Of a stretch of 33,026 nucleotides of DNA, positions 24,078-33,006 are shown one piece after another. The DNA is from an uncultured Bacilli bacterium (GTDB lineage: Bacteria; Bacillota_I; Bacilli_A; RF39; UBA660): contig CALVSZ010000003.1 of NCBI GenBank assembly GCA_944359705.1, positions 1-33,026 on the forward strand, written 5' to 3'. The position numbers and the translations under genes were made by a program. The notes under the pieces were generated by a model that was not told the origin of the DNA, made no database searches, and was given only the letters and a program-made list of their open reading frames with translations. Position 1 is the stretch's first letter. Each line of letters starts with the position of its first letter.

Positions 24078-25685
24078 CTAGTTTATTTTTAAAATTTCTA
24101 TTACTTCTTCTTCTTTAGCATAACTAATATTTATTTTATCATTTACACTTAAAAATGGAAGTATATTATTACTTGCACTTATTATAGCACGATATTTCTG
24201 ACCATTAGTATCTACTATATAATAATAGCTATTTCCAGAAATTAATGCCATGTTAATTTTAGATATTGTAATATCTTTAGTAATTAAAGTATTACTGTCA
24301 TATTCTGTTCCAATAGTAGACAAATATTTATTGGCAGCAGTTTCTATTCCTAAAGAAGAATCGGACACTACTACTTTTTGATAATCAGCAACATCAACAA
24401 AAGCATACATTTTAACTAAACCTGCCGCATCTTTTAAACTAAGTAAATACGTTGGTTTGTTATTTAAATTTATTAACAAAGGGAATGACGCTGTATACTT
24501 CATTTGTTGCACTTGACCTTCGGCAGAAGACATTGCTGAATATTCTTCAGCACCGGGAGCTGTATAAAAGTTTGTTTCTTTAGTACGCATATTACAAAGT
24601 ATAAATCCTAAATTAGATTCATCGTTAGCAACCGAAGTAATTCCTGTATATAAATATACATCATCATTCATTACTGTATAATTATATCCACGAGTAGTCA
24701 TAACTACCCCTTTTTGTCCAAATAAAGAATTTAAATAACCATCTTGATATTGACCCCAGTCATCAACTTGTTCAATAATTAAATCTGCTTTATATACATG
24801 ATCGACCCAAGTTGGAACATCTTTAACATCATATTTTTTACTTTTCCCTGTTATTGGATCTAAAATGATAACTCCAGTTATTTCCTTTTTAACACCTACG
24901 CCTTTATAACTAACAGTAGGAACAATCCAATAAGGGTTTCCTTCATTATCTATTTCAAAATTTGCTTCATCAAATATTTCTGTTGGATAACTAAATCTTA
25001 ATTTTCTCTCTAATTTTTCGTTAAATAATGCACTAGGCATATATTTCATACCTTTATCTAATTTAATTAAATTAGCTTCACCACTTACCGAATTTACTGT
25101 AATATACCCTTTAACGCCATCACCACGATTAGTAAACCATTTAATTATTGATGCATATTCTAGTGGAGTTACTCTTACTATTTCGTTATTATAGTTTATT
25201 TGCGTATATAAATTAGAAACGGTAAATTGACTTACTAATTCTGGCATTTGTCCCATTACTCTATCTCCTAATTTTTCACTAGAATCTTTATCTAAAAGAG
25301 GTAGAGCATTAAAATTAACTTCACTAATATCATCAATAAAGTTTTTGTCTTCATCTATAGTAATTCTACTAGCATAACTCTTAGAATTAAAAAGAGGGGA
25401 TACTACAAGATTGGAAAGAACTATTACCAAAAATATTCCTATTACAATATAAATACTATAATCTTTCTTTTTTAAATTATAAACTCTTCCTTTAATAATA
25501 AATTCTCTTATATTATCAATGTTAAATTTAAAGAAAGTTAAACCTTTATAGAACGCAAATATTATAAATAAATAAAACCAAAAATTAAAATCATGATAAT
25601 TAATTGGAGGTAAGTAAAAATAATATAATATTAAAGCAAATACTAAAACCATAATAATTTTTATAAATAAATCTTTCTTTTTCAT
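24078..25685 (-). CDS. Large membrane-anchored protein of unknown function
   Basis: 535 residues. Two or three hydrophobic segments in the first 100 residues (about 8-24, 32-52 and 76-97), then about 430 residues of mostly beta character outside the membrane: GVKGYITVNSVSGEANLIKL, NPYWIVPTVSYKGVG, EITGVIILDPITGKSKKYDV, TTRGYNYTVMNDDVYLYTGI. Repeated short strands with Tyr/Gly recall a propeller-like or PepSY-like fold; I cannot name the family, though proteins of this layout are, from memory, common in Firmicutes. AAAGGAGATG gives a strong start. It follows mutS by 23 bases without terminator or promoter and is probably on the same transcript. Confidence 0.75.
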   Translation of the reverse strand: MKKKDLFIKIIMVLVFALILYYFYLPPINYHDFNFWFYLFIIFAFYKGLTFFKFNIDNIREFIIKGRVYNLKKKDYSIYIVIGIFLVIVLSNLVVSPLFNSKSYASRITIDEDKNFIDDISEVNFNALPLLDKDSSEKLGDRVMGQMPELVSQFTVSNLYTQINYNNEIVRVTPLEYASIIKWFTNRGDGVKGYITVNSVSGEANLIKLDKGMKYMPSALFNEKLERKLRFSYPTEIFDEANFEIDNEGNPYWIVPTVSYKGVGVKKEITGVIILDPITGKSKKYDVKDVPTWVDHVYKADLIIEQVDDWGQYQDGYLNSLFGQKGVVMTTRGYNYTVMNDDVYLYTGITSVANDESNLGFILCNMRTKETNFYTAPGAEEYSAMSSAEGQVQQMKYTASFPLLINLNNKPTYLLSLKDAAGLVKMYAFVDVADYQKVVVSDSSLGIETAANKYLSTIGTEYDSNTLITKDITISKINMALISGNSYYYIVDTNGQKYRAIISASNNILPFLSVNDKINISYAKEEEVIEILKIN

Positions 25686-25705
25686 AAAATAACATCTCCT
25701 TTTCT

Positions 25706-25725
25706 ATTTTATTTTATTTTATTTT
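25706..25725. repeat. Pentanucleotide microsatellite (ATTTT)x4 at the end of mutS
   Basis: Four perfect ATTTT units on the plus strand cover the TAA stop codon of mutS (25709-25711) and the gap to the next gene. Copy changes would alter only the extreme MutS C-terminus or the spacing. Confidence 0.8.
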
Positions 25726-28237
25726 TTAATTTATATAATAAATTAATCGCATCCATTGGTGTTAATTCTAAAACATTGATATTTTTAAGTTCCTTTTCAA
25801 CAACACTTTCTTTAGGTTCAAAGTCTAATGGTAGAGTTGTCTGGACTATTATATCCCTTTTCTTTTCTTTATTTTCATATACTTTTAATATATCTTCTGC
25901 TCTATTTATTACTTCTTTAGGAAGACCCGCTAATGTTGCTACATTAATACCATAACTCTTATCAACACTGCCATCTTTTACTTTATGTAAGAAAGTAATT
26001 TTACCATCTTCTTCAGTTGCTGCGACATGTTTATTTTTTAAGTGTTTAAGTGTTCTATCCAAATCAGTTAATTCATGATAATGGGTAGAAAATAATGTCT
26101 TACATCCAATTTTATCATGAATATATTCTAGTATTGCTTCTGCTAGACTCATACCATCAAATGTTGCAGTACCTCTTCCTAATTCATCAAATAAGATTAA
26201 ACTATTTGATGAAGCATTAGCTATAGCATTAGAAGCTTCTTTCATTTCAACCATAAAAGTAGATTCGCCACTTACTAGATCATCACTTGCCCCAATTCTA
26301 GTAAATATTTTATCAAATATAGGTAAAGTACCTTCTTTCGCAGGAATAAAACATCCTATTTGCGCCATTATAACCGTTATTCCAAGTTGCCTCATATAAG
26401 TAGACTTACCAGCCATATTAGGCCCTGTAATTAATAATATACTAGTATTTTTATCCATTATTATATCATTAGATACATATTCGTCTTTAATTACTTTTTC
26501 TACAACTGGATGCCTAGAATCAATTAATCTTATTTCATTATTATTATTTATATTAGGTCTTACATAATTATATTTTTCAGAAACTAATGCAAAAGATTGT
26601 AAAACATCTATTTCACTAATTACTTTAGAAATTTCTTGTAATTTTGGAATATATTCTTTTACTTTATCTCTAATATTTATAAATAATGAATACTCTAAAT
26701 TAATAATTTTCTCTTCACTAGTTAAGATTAAATCTTCTTTTTCTTTTAATAAAGGATTTATATATCTTTCACAATTAGCTAAAGTTTGTTTTCTAATATA
26801 TCCCATATCTTCTGTTATTTGATTAATACTACCTTTAGATACTTCTATGTAATATCCAAAAACTTTATTAAATCCTACTTTTAAATTTTTTATTCCTGTT
26901 CTCTCACGCTCTTCAATTTCAAAATTAGATATAAAGTTTTTACCACCACTTCTAAGGCTCTTTAATTCATCTAGTTCTTTAGAATATCCTTCTTTTATTA
27001 AATATCCTTCTTTTAACCCAACTGGAGGATTATCACAAATAGATGAATCTAACAATTGAAATAAATCAGCAAGTACCTCTATATCATCATAAAAGTTAAT
27101 ACTATTTAATATATACTTTATCGTAGGAAGCTGTTTTAGTGAATTTTTTAATTGTAACAAATCTCTAGCATTAGCATTCCCTAGAGCTACACGTCCTGAT
27201 AATCTTTCTAAATCATATACTTCGTATAGTGCTTTTCGTAAGTCTTCACACATTAAAAATTCTTCTAATAACTTACTTACGACATCATACCTATTATTAA
27301 TTATTTTTTCATCTATAAGTGGATTTTCAATCCAATTTTTTAATTTTCTAGAACCCATTGCTGTTTTGGTGTTATCAAGAAGCCATAATAAAGAATAAGT
27401 TCTCTCTTTTAATCTTAAACTTTCCGTTAATTCTAAATTCCTTTTCGTATGAATATCCATTTTTAAATATTCATCATTCTTTATTATTTTTAATTTTTGT
27501 AAATGTGTCATATTTCTTTTTTGATCTATTACTAAATAGTATAATAAATGATTTATAGATATTTTATAACGTTCATCTTCAATTCCTTCTATTACATACG
27601 TAAAATCAGTTTCTGTATATAAATTATTGGTTATTGTAATAGGTATTTTATATTGATTTTTAAATACATTAATTATATTTGACTTAACATTATTTATAAT
27701 TAATTCTTTTATACCTAAAGACACAACTTCATTAATTAATTTATTATCATCATTATCTATTATTTTTGAATAAATTTCTCCAGTTGTTATATCTGAATAA
27801 CTAAGTATATAACAATATTCAAAATTATAAATACTGCCTATATAATTGTTTTCTTTCTCATTTAGTGTATCACTTATAATTGTTCCTGATGAAATTACTT
27901 CGGTAACACTTCTTTCTACAATCCCTTTAGCATCTTTAGGATCTTCCATTTGCTCACATATTGCTACCTTATATCCTTTTTTTATAAGTTTATCTACATA
28001 TATATCTACCGCCTTATGAGGTACACCACACATAGGAACTCTCTCTTCTAATCCAGCTTGTCTTCCTGTTAAAGTTAATTCTAACTCATGTGATACAAGG
28101 ATAGCATCTTCAAAAAACATTTCATAAAAATCCCCAAGACGATAGAATAATATTACATCTTGGTATTTATCTTTCAAATCAGCATAGTGTCTCATCATCG
28201 GTGCTAATTTGTTTCTATCTACTTCACTTAACTTCAT
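25709..28237 (-). CDS. mutS: DNA mismatch repair protein MutS
   Basis: 842 residues, full length. Mismatch recognition domain at the N-terminus with the Phe-x-Glu motif context LFYRLGDFYEMFFEDA, where F-Y-E contacts the mismatch; Walker A is TGPNMAGKSTYMRQ, Walker B is LILFDELGRGTATFDG, then the STHYHELTDL signature, and a C-terminal dimer helix (LTPMDAINLLYKLKN). It scans DNA as a dimer and recruits MutL, which is not in this window. Start ATG 28237 has GAAGGT before it; the in-frame ATG 18 codons earlier would read through the preceding T-tract and has no ribosome binding site. Its promoter overlaps the upstream terminator. Confidence 0.97.
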   Translation of the reverse strand: MKLSEVDRNKLAPMMRHYADLKDKYQDVILFYRLGDFYEMFFEDAILVSHELELTLTGRQAGLEERVPMCGVPHKAVDIYVDKLIKKGYKVAICEQMEDPKDAKGIVERSVTEVISSGTIISDTLNEKENNYIGSIYNFEYCYILSYSDITTGEIYSKIIDNDDNKLINEVVSLGIKELIINNVKSNIINVFKNQYKIPITITNNLYTETDFTYVIEGIEDERYKISINHLLYYLVIDQKRNMTHLQKLKIIKNDEYLKMDIHTKRNLELTESLRLKERTYSLLWLLDNTKTAMGSRKLKNWIENPLIDEKIINNRYDVVSKLLEEFLMCEDLRKALYEVYDLERLSGRVALGNANARDLLQLKNSLKQLPTIKYILNSINFYDDIEVLADLFQLLDSSICDNPPVGLKEGYLIKEGYSKELDELKSLRSGGKNFISNFEIEERERTGIKNLKVGFNKVFGYYIEVSKGSINQITEDMGYIRKQTLANCERYINPLLKEKEDLILTSEEKIINLEYSLFINIRDKVKEYIPKLQEISKVISEIDVLQSFALVSEKYNYVRPNINNNNEIRLIDSRHPVVEKVIKDEYVSNDIIMDKNTSILLITGPNMAGKSTYMRQLGITVIMAQIGCFIPAKEGTLPIFDKIFTRIGASDDLVSGESTFMVEMKEASNAIANASSNSLILFDELGRGTATFDGMSLAEAILEYIHDKIGCKTLFSTHYHELTDLDRTLKHLKNKHVAATEEDGKITFLHKVKDGSVDKSYGINVATLAGLPKEVINRAEDILKVYENKEKKRDIIVQTTLPLDFEPKESVVEKELKNINVLELTPMDAINLLYKLKNKIK

Positions 28238-28262
28238 TTTACCTTCATCCCTTACCAAGAAA

Positions 28263-28291
28263 ATTATATCAAAAAAAAGAAAAAAGGACAA
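28263..28291 (-). promoter_or_regulatory. Promoter of mutS, nested in a terminator
   Basis: Minus strand TTGTCC (28291-28286), 17-base T-rich spacer, TATAAT (28268-28263). The -35 is part of the 3' arm of the terminator hairpin and the spacer is its T-tract. Confidence 0.75.
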
Positions 28292-28303
28292 TTAGTTATC
28301 CTT
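28270..28303 (-). terminator. Intrinsic terminator after paralog 3
   Basis: Minus strand AAGGATAA pairs with TTGTCCTT (8 bp, one T-G) across a 4-base loop that holds the end of the stop codon context, followed by more T, C and eight T. Confidence 0.85.
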
Positions 28304-29929
28304 GTTTCTTACTAGTTTTTTTGCTTCATAATGTTCTTCAATTTCGTTAAAATTCTCTAAATATTCTTTTGCGTGCATTAATAAATAACTATACTGATTA
28401 TATAAATTATAAAACTCTTTCTTTATAGAGTCATCTGCTGTTACATGAGAATCAAATATTTTTTTTGCTAATTCTATTTTTTCTATAGCATCTTCTATTT
28501 CTTTAATATTATTTTTATATTGTTTATAAATTGAGGGATTTATTGGACAACCTCCAAATAACTCTTTTAAATTGTAAAGAATTCCAGGAGTAAGTCCATT
28601 TTTCTTAGAAAAATATATTTCTGATCCCCAAACATATGCAACTTCATTAAGTAAAACAAAGGCACTAATTAGTAAAGAATAATCTATAGAATCAAATTTT
28701 TCATATTCTTCTTTATCATTAATTTCAGTAATTACCACTTCACTATATTCAGAACTAGTTGTATCTTTACCATATGACATTAAATTAATATCGTATGGCA
28801 TATTATCTAAATTTAAATCTAGATAATCTTTAATATCAGAAAGTTCTATATCACTAACATCATATGTAGATACTGTCCTTAGTCTATTAAATACTTTACT
28901 ATATACATTAATTTTAGTACTATTTGTCGGATTACTAGATACTTCTACTTCTATTGGTTTTTCTTTTGTACCATAATCACTAGAATATGATTTTTCTATT
29001 CCTTTGTAAACTTTATCTATTGCATGTTTTTTTAAACCACCACTAGCTAAAATAGTAGCTCCTGTCATAAGACTTATAGATAATATAATTGACCATACTC
29101 GCATACGAATATACTTTTTGGTTTTATTCAAATTGTCTTTTAGATTTTCTAAATGTTCTTTTTTATATCCTATGTTTTCTTGATATGAATCAATCATATT
29201 TTTGTTATTTTCATAACGTTTTAATAAATAATCAAGTCTTCCATAAATACTTTTTTTATATTTTTTTTCATTTTGTTCATATCTTAATATCAATTTTAAA
29301 TTATCTAAACTATAATAATCTTCTACATTATTAATATTAATATTTAATAATGCTGTGCTGTAAGTATCGTCAAATTCATCCTTTACTAGCTTTTTAAATT
29401 TGGCATATAAGATAACAAAATCTTCTTTCATGAAATTACCTATAAATTGTTTACTTGAATTTTTGTCACTAAAATAATCAAATAAACTTGTTTCATTGGT
29501 ATATAAAACCTCTTTTTTCATAAAATTATAAATTATACAATAAATTTTAGATAATATTTGATTTTCAATAATACCATCAATATTTTCTAACCAACTTAAG
29601 TTATTAAAGTTATTAATTATTTGTTTTACAGCCACTTTTGTGTGTTCTTCTAGTTTTTCGACATCTTTTTGTCCATAAAATTCAAGTTCTATCTTTTCCA
29701 AAACTTGTAGTATACTTAATAATTGTTCATAATTAAATAACTCAGTTTCCAATGCAGTCAATTGGTCTTCACTTATTTGGTTTTCATATAATTTTTCAAT
29801 ATCTAATACAGTTTTATATTTTTTGTATAAACTATCTTTATCAATTCCATAATAATAAAATTCTTCAAGTTTTTTACATGCAATAGTAATTCTTTGCTTT
29901 AAAGCTTCCATTTTTTTTATTTCATCCAT
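28292..29929 (-). CDS. Two-helix membrane protein, tandem paralog 3
   Basis: 545 residues from ATG 29929; a GTG at 29938 lies only 2 bases from GGGG and is less likely. Layout: about 275 mostly helical cytoplasmic residues, membrane helix at about 278-298, about 115 extracytoplasmic residues, helix at about 416-436, and a helical cytoplasmic C-terminus of about 100. The outside domain carries the shared signature YKGI...Y, then TYDVSDIELSDIKDYLDLNL (355 on), then SEYSEVVITEI. The same order occurs in the two upstream genes. Its own promoter at 29963-29990 allows independent expression. No known family is recognised; role unknown. Confidence 0.75.
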   Translation of the reverse strand: MDEIKKMEALKQRITIACKKLEEFYYYGIDKDSLYKKYKTVLDIEKLYENQISEDQLTALETELFNYEQLLSILQVLEKIELEFYGQKDVEKLEEHTKVAVKQIINNFNNLSWLENIDGIIENQILSKIYCIIYNFMKKEVLYTNETSLFDYFSDKNSSKQFIGNFMKEDFVILYAKFKKLVKDEFDDTYSTALLNININNVEDYYSLDNLKLILRYEQNEKKYKKSIYGRLDYLLKRYENNKNMIDSYQENIGYKKEHLENLKDNLNKTKKYIRMRVWSIILSISLMTGATILASGGLKKHAIDKVYKGIEKSYSSDYGTKEKPIEVEVSSNPTNSTKINVYSKVFNRLRTVSTYDVSDIELSDIKDYLDLNLDNMPYDINLMSYGKDTTSSEYSEVVITEINDKEEYEKFDSIDYSLLISAFVLLNEVAYVWGSEIYFSKKNGLTPGILYNLKELFGGCPINPSIYKQYKNNIKEIEDAIEKIELAKKIFDSHVTADDSIKKEFYNLYNQYSYLLMHAKEYLENFNEIEEHYEAKKLVRNKDN

Positions 29930-29962
29930 TTTTACCACTACCCCACATGAAATATGCTACTT

Positions 29963-29990
29963 ATATTACCATAAAAATTAAATATGTCAA
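29963..29990 (-). promoter_or_regulatory. Promoter for paralog 3
   Basis: Minus strand TTGACA (29990-29985), 16-base spacer, TAATAT (29968-29963) preceded by TGG. Confidence 0.7.
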
Positions 29991-30008
29991 TTTTTTATCC
30001 AAAGAAAA

Positions 30009-31232
30009 CTACTTAAATATATATTTTCTTATAATTGAATTGGATTTTATTGATTCAACTCTATTTAATAAATCTTGGGAACCATCTATTACTTTTCCAT
30101 ATCTTTGATATAATTGATAAAATTCAAGTAAATTTTTTTCAAAATCTAAAATTAATTTATTCTTTTCTACATCTAAATTACTAATATCATCTATTAAATT
30201 TAATATATTTTCTTTCATTTTTTCTTTTTCTTCAAAGAAATTTCTTTTTTTGAACAAAGAAATTAAATTTAAAGAAATACCTAAACATAATTTTTTATAA
30301 TCATTTTGTTTTTCTTTATGACTAGAAACAATAATTAAAAATAATTCTAGTAAAAGCATACAACCAAGTTGAATTAAATAATATAAAAAATTATTTAGCT
30401 TTGGTATTATAGTACTTTTATCAATTTCTATTTTTACAACATCACTATATTGTTGATAGGGAGTTTTACTTATATAATCTACTTTTTTTATACTATATGT
30501 AAAACTTGATAAATCAATACCTAAATAATCTTCTATATCACCATAATAATAATCAGACACATCATATGATGAAAGTATTCTACTTTTTTTTAGGTCAAAT
30601 AATCCCGTTTTATATACTTCACTATAAGTATTTATATATGTGCTATTTTTATCATTTAAATCAAAAGATGTAATCTTCTCTTTTGTGGAATTATCTAAAG
30701 AAGAATATATGGTTATTTTCCCATTATAAAAGTCATTTGTACAAATTTTCTTGCTATAACTTCCTATACCTAACCATATTGACCCATATATCCCTAAAGT
30801 CAAAAAAATAGATATAATTCTATTTTTTATTTCTTTTGAACATAAAAATTTACTTTGATAAGCCTCATTTAAAACTTTCATAAAATCTTTTCTAGAATTA
30901 ATATTATGATTTAATGATGATAAATATAATTCTAGTTCACCTACAATATTATCTAACTCATTTTTTGCTAACTTAATATAATAATTATTATACTTTGACA
31001 GTAATTTTAATAATTCAACGTCAATATAATTTATATCTTTTCTAACTTCTTCTAAACTATATAACATTATTTTTATTTCTTCATCATTATTTTCATACCC
31101 AAATATCTCTAGTATATCTAATAATTCATCTATAAAACTAATACATAATTTTTTTTCTAGTATAGTCTCTTCATTTAATTTGTTTTTTAAGTCAATTATC
31201 AAATTATATGCTAAATCATAATTACTAGCCAT
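30009..31232 (-). CDS. Two-helix membrane protein, tandem paralog 2
   Basis: 407 residues from ATG 31232 (AGGAGG 10 bases upstream; the in-frame ATG at 31259 has none). Same layout as its neighbours but the first cytoplasmic part is about 130 residues shorter: helical N-terminus, membrane helix at about 138-158, extracytoplasmic domain with SYDVSDYYYGDIEDYLGIDL (222 on) and QQYSDVVKIEID, second helix at about 280-303, helical C-terminus. It lies 45 bases after paralog 1 and is probably on the same transcript. Possible internal deletion relative to the others, or a distinct sub-type. Confidence 0.75.
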   Translation of the reverse strand: MASNYDLAYNLIIDLKNKLNEETILEKKLCISFIDELLDILEIFGYENNDEEIKIMLYSLEEVRKDINYIDVELLKLLSKYNNYYIKLAKNELDNIVGELELYLSSLNHNINSRKDFMKVLNEAYQSKFLCSKEIKNRIISIFLTLGIYGSIWLGIGSYSKKICTNDFYNGKITIYSSLDNSTKEKITSFDLNDKNSTYINTYSEVYKTGLFDLKKSRILSSYDVSDYYYGDIEDYLGIDLSSFTYSIKKVDYISKTPYQQYSDVVKIEIDKSTIIPKLNNFLYYLIQLGCMLLLELFLIIVSSHKEKQNDYKKLCLGISLNLISLFKKRNFFEEKEKMKENILNLIDDISNLDVEKNKLILDFEKNLLEFYQLYQRYGKVIDGSQDLLNRVESIKSNSIIRKYIFK

Positions 31233-31277
31233 AATATAAAAACCTCCTAAAATATTCATTAATAGGAAAAGAAATTA

Positions 31278-32879
31278 TTACTTATTTTCTTTTAATAATT
31301 TTTTAGAAAAAACTTTTGATGTATCTTCCAAATTGGCTTCTAGTAATAATTTATCTTTATTGTCTAATAAATACAAATATTGATAATACAATTTTTTAAA
31401 TTCTTCTTTTAATTTTAAATCTCTTTCCAATAAATAATTAAAAGTTTCATCTAAAACTTCAATATTAGTTAAAATTAAATCTTCTTTTTTTAAATATTTA
31501 TTCGTTAATTGAATTATATTTAAACCTGTAGCATTTCTAGCTAATAATGAACATATGTTGTAAAAAACTCCTAAAGTAATTACTGGTCTATTCTTCGCTT
31601 TTCGTCTTGCTAAAATTGAATATACTGTAAAAGAAGGTTCTAAAACTCCTAAAAGAATAAGTATATAAATAAAGAATGATAAATAAAAACTGTTTTCATC
31701 TATAACTTCATAAACATTTGTGGTATCAATTTGCGTATCAACTATTTCACTATATTCTAAATCTGATTCACCCTTTATATAAAAAGACGAAGCGTAATCA
31801 GATTTTTTACTATATTCACTTAAATTTAACATATCATAATCTTCTATATTATCCAAATTAGCTGATGAAACATCATAAGTTGTATAAGATCTACGTCCAT
31901 CTATTATTGGTCCATATTCATTAACCACAGTATTAGAAACGGGATTATCAGAAACATTAAATAATTTAACTTCTTCTCTATTACCATAAATATTTGAATA
32001 AGAATAAACATTACCCTTATAACATTTTTTTAAATTGTTTTTCTCTGCCACATTTTTAGATAAAACCACACCACCAAAGAGAATTCCAAAGCTCAAAGAA
32101 ATTGATGTTAATCTTACTAATAATTCTTTTTTCTTTTTGTTAAGTTTTCTTTTTATAATATCTAATTTTTTGACAACTAATTCTTTTTCTGCCAAATGTT
32201 CTTGTATTTTATTATCATTAATTTTTATAGAATTAATAATACGATGTGCCTCTTGATTTACTTCTTCTTTTATCTCAGAATCCCCAAAATATTCAATCAA
32301 TTCCTTAATTACTTCCATTTTCTTTTCTTCATATTCATTTCTTAAATCTGAATAATTAATAATATTAACAGCTTCATCTCCAAATATATGTTGATTAGCT
32401 TTAATATTGTCTAATTCATCTTTAATGGATGCTACAAAATACTTTTTATTAATATCGCTATTTTCAAAATATAACCATATTTTACTTTTTTTACCTTGAA
32501 CAAACTCTTCAACCATAATATCAAAAATTACTTTATAAATTCTCTTAGCGATGTAATTATTATCTTCCCAAACATTATAATATTCCTTAGTATCTTCTAT
32601 AATTTCTAAAATTTTAGTTATATTTTCATCCAATTTATAACTAGGAAAAGTCATAAGTTCATTAGATGTTTTATTACATATCATTAGACATTCAACAATT
32701 TTTTCATAAATGCATATTAAATTATTTAATTCGTCTACCTTATCTCGATATAAATATTCTTCATCTTCTATAAATATTTCATTTAACTTACTTTCTAAAT
32801 AATTTACATTTACATTTTTTAATCTAAGTGAATTTATTTTTTGTTTTATATCAATTAATTCATATATTCTACTATTCAT
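31278..32879 (-). CDS. Two-helix membrane protein, tandem paralog 1
   Basis: 533 residues. Helical, charged cytoplasmic N-terminus (1-253), ending in a very basic KRKLNKKKKELL before membrane helix 254-275; extracytoplasmic domain with CYKGNVYSYSN, TTYDVSSANLDNIEDYDMLNL (333 on) and LEYSEIVDTQID; second helix at about 398-423; helical C-terminus. GGGGGGAT ribosome binding site. First of the three paralogs, with a promoter at 32909-32937. Topology (both ends inside) follows from the positive residues flanking the helices; it is prediction. Confidence 0.75.
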   Translation of the reverse strand: MNSRIYELIDIKQKINSLRLKNVNVNYLESKLNEIFIEDEEYLYRDKVDELNNLICIYEKIVECLMICNKTSNELMTFPSYKLDENITKILEIIEDTKEYYNVWEDNNYIAKRIYKVIFDIMVEEFVQGKKSKIWLYFENSDINKKYFVASIKDELDNIKANQHIFGDEAVNIINYSDLRNEYEEKKMEVIKELIEYFGDSEIKEEVNQEAHRIINSIKINDNKIQEHLAEKELVVKKLDIIKRKLNKKKKELLVRLTSISLSFGILFGGVVLSKNVAEKNNLKKCYKGNVYSYSNIYGNREEVKLFNVSDNPVSNTVVNEYGPIIDGRRSYTTYDVSSANLDNIEDYDMLNLSEYSKKSDYASSFYIKGESDLEYSEIVDTQIDTTNVYEVIDENSFYLSFFIYILILLGVLEPSFTVYSILARRKAKNRPVITLGVFYNICSLLARNATGLNIIQLTNKYLKKEDLILTNIEVLDETFNYLLERDLKLKEEFKKLYYQYLYLLDNKDKLLLEANLEDTSKVFSKKLLKENK

Positions 32880-32908
32880 ATTTTATCCCCCCAAAAAATA
32901 TATAGAAT

Positions 32909-32937
32909 ATAATACCACTAAAAAAAAGAATAGTCAA
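32909..32937 (-). promoter_or_regulatory. Promoter for the paralog operon
   Basis: Minus strand TTGACT (32937-32932), 17-base T-rich spacer, TATTAT (32914-32909) preceded by TGG. Confidence 0.75.
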
Positions 32938-32948
32938 ACGCCATTCTT
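32919..32948 (-). terminator. Possible terminator overlapping the paralog promoter
   Basis: Minus strand AAGAATGG pairs with CTATTCTT (8 bp, one G-T; 7-base loop), followed by more T. It would serve a gene beyond the right end of the window, which cannot be seen. Confidence 0.45.
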
Positions 32949-32977
32949 CATAGATTGTGTAACATGGTATCGGAAAA

Positions 32978-33006
32978 TTGAAAAAAACACTTCAATATGT
33001 TATACT
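32978..33006 (+). promoter_or_regulatory. Candidate divergent promoter reading out of the window
   Basis: Plus strand TTGAAA (32978-32983), 17-base spacer, TATACT (33001-33006) preceded by TGT. It is the only plausible rightward signal seen; the target would lie past 33026. Confidence 0.5.

Noticed and set aside
24062-24080. LexA-like GAAC...GTTC element after the 24078 gene
   Set aside because: The spacing is 8 bases instead of the 4 expected for the Firmicutes SOS box, and it lies at a gene end, not in a promoter.
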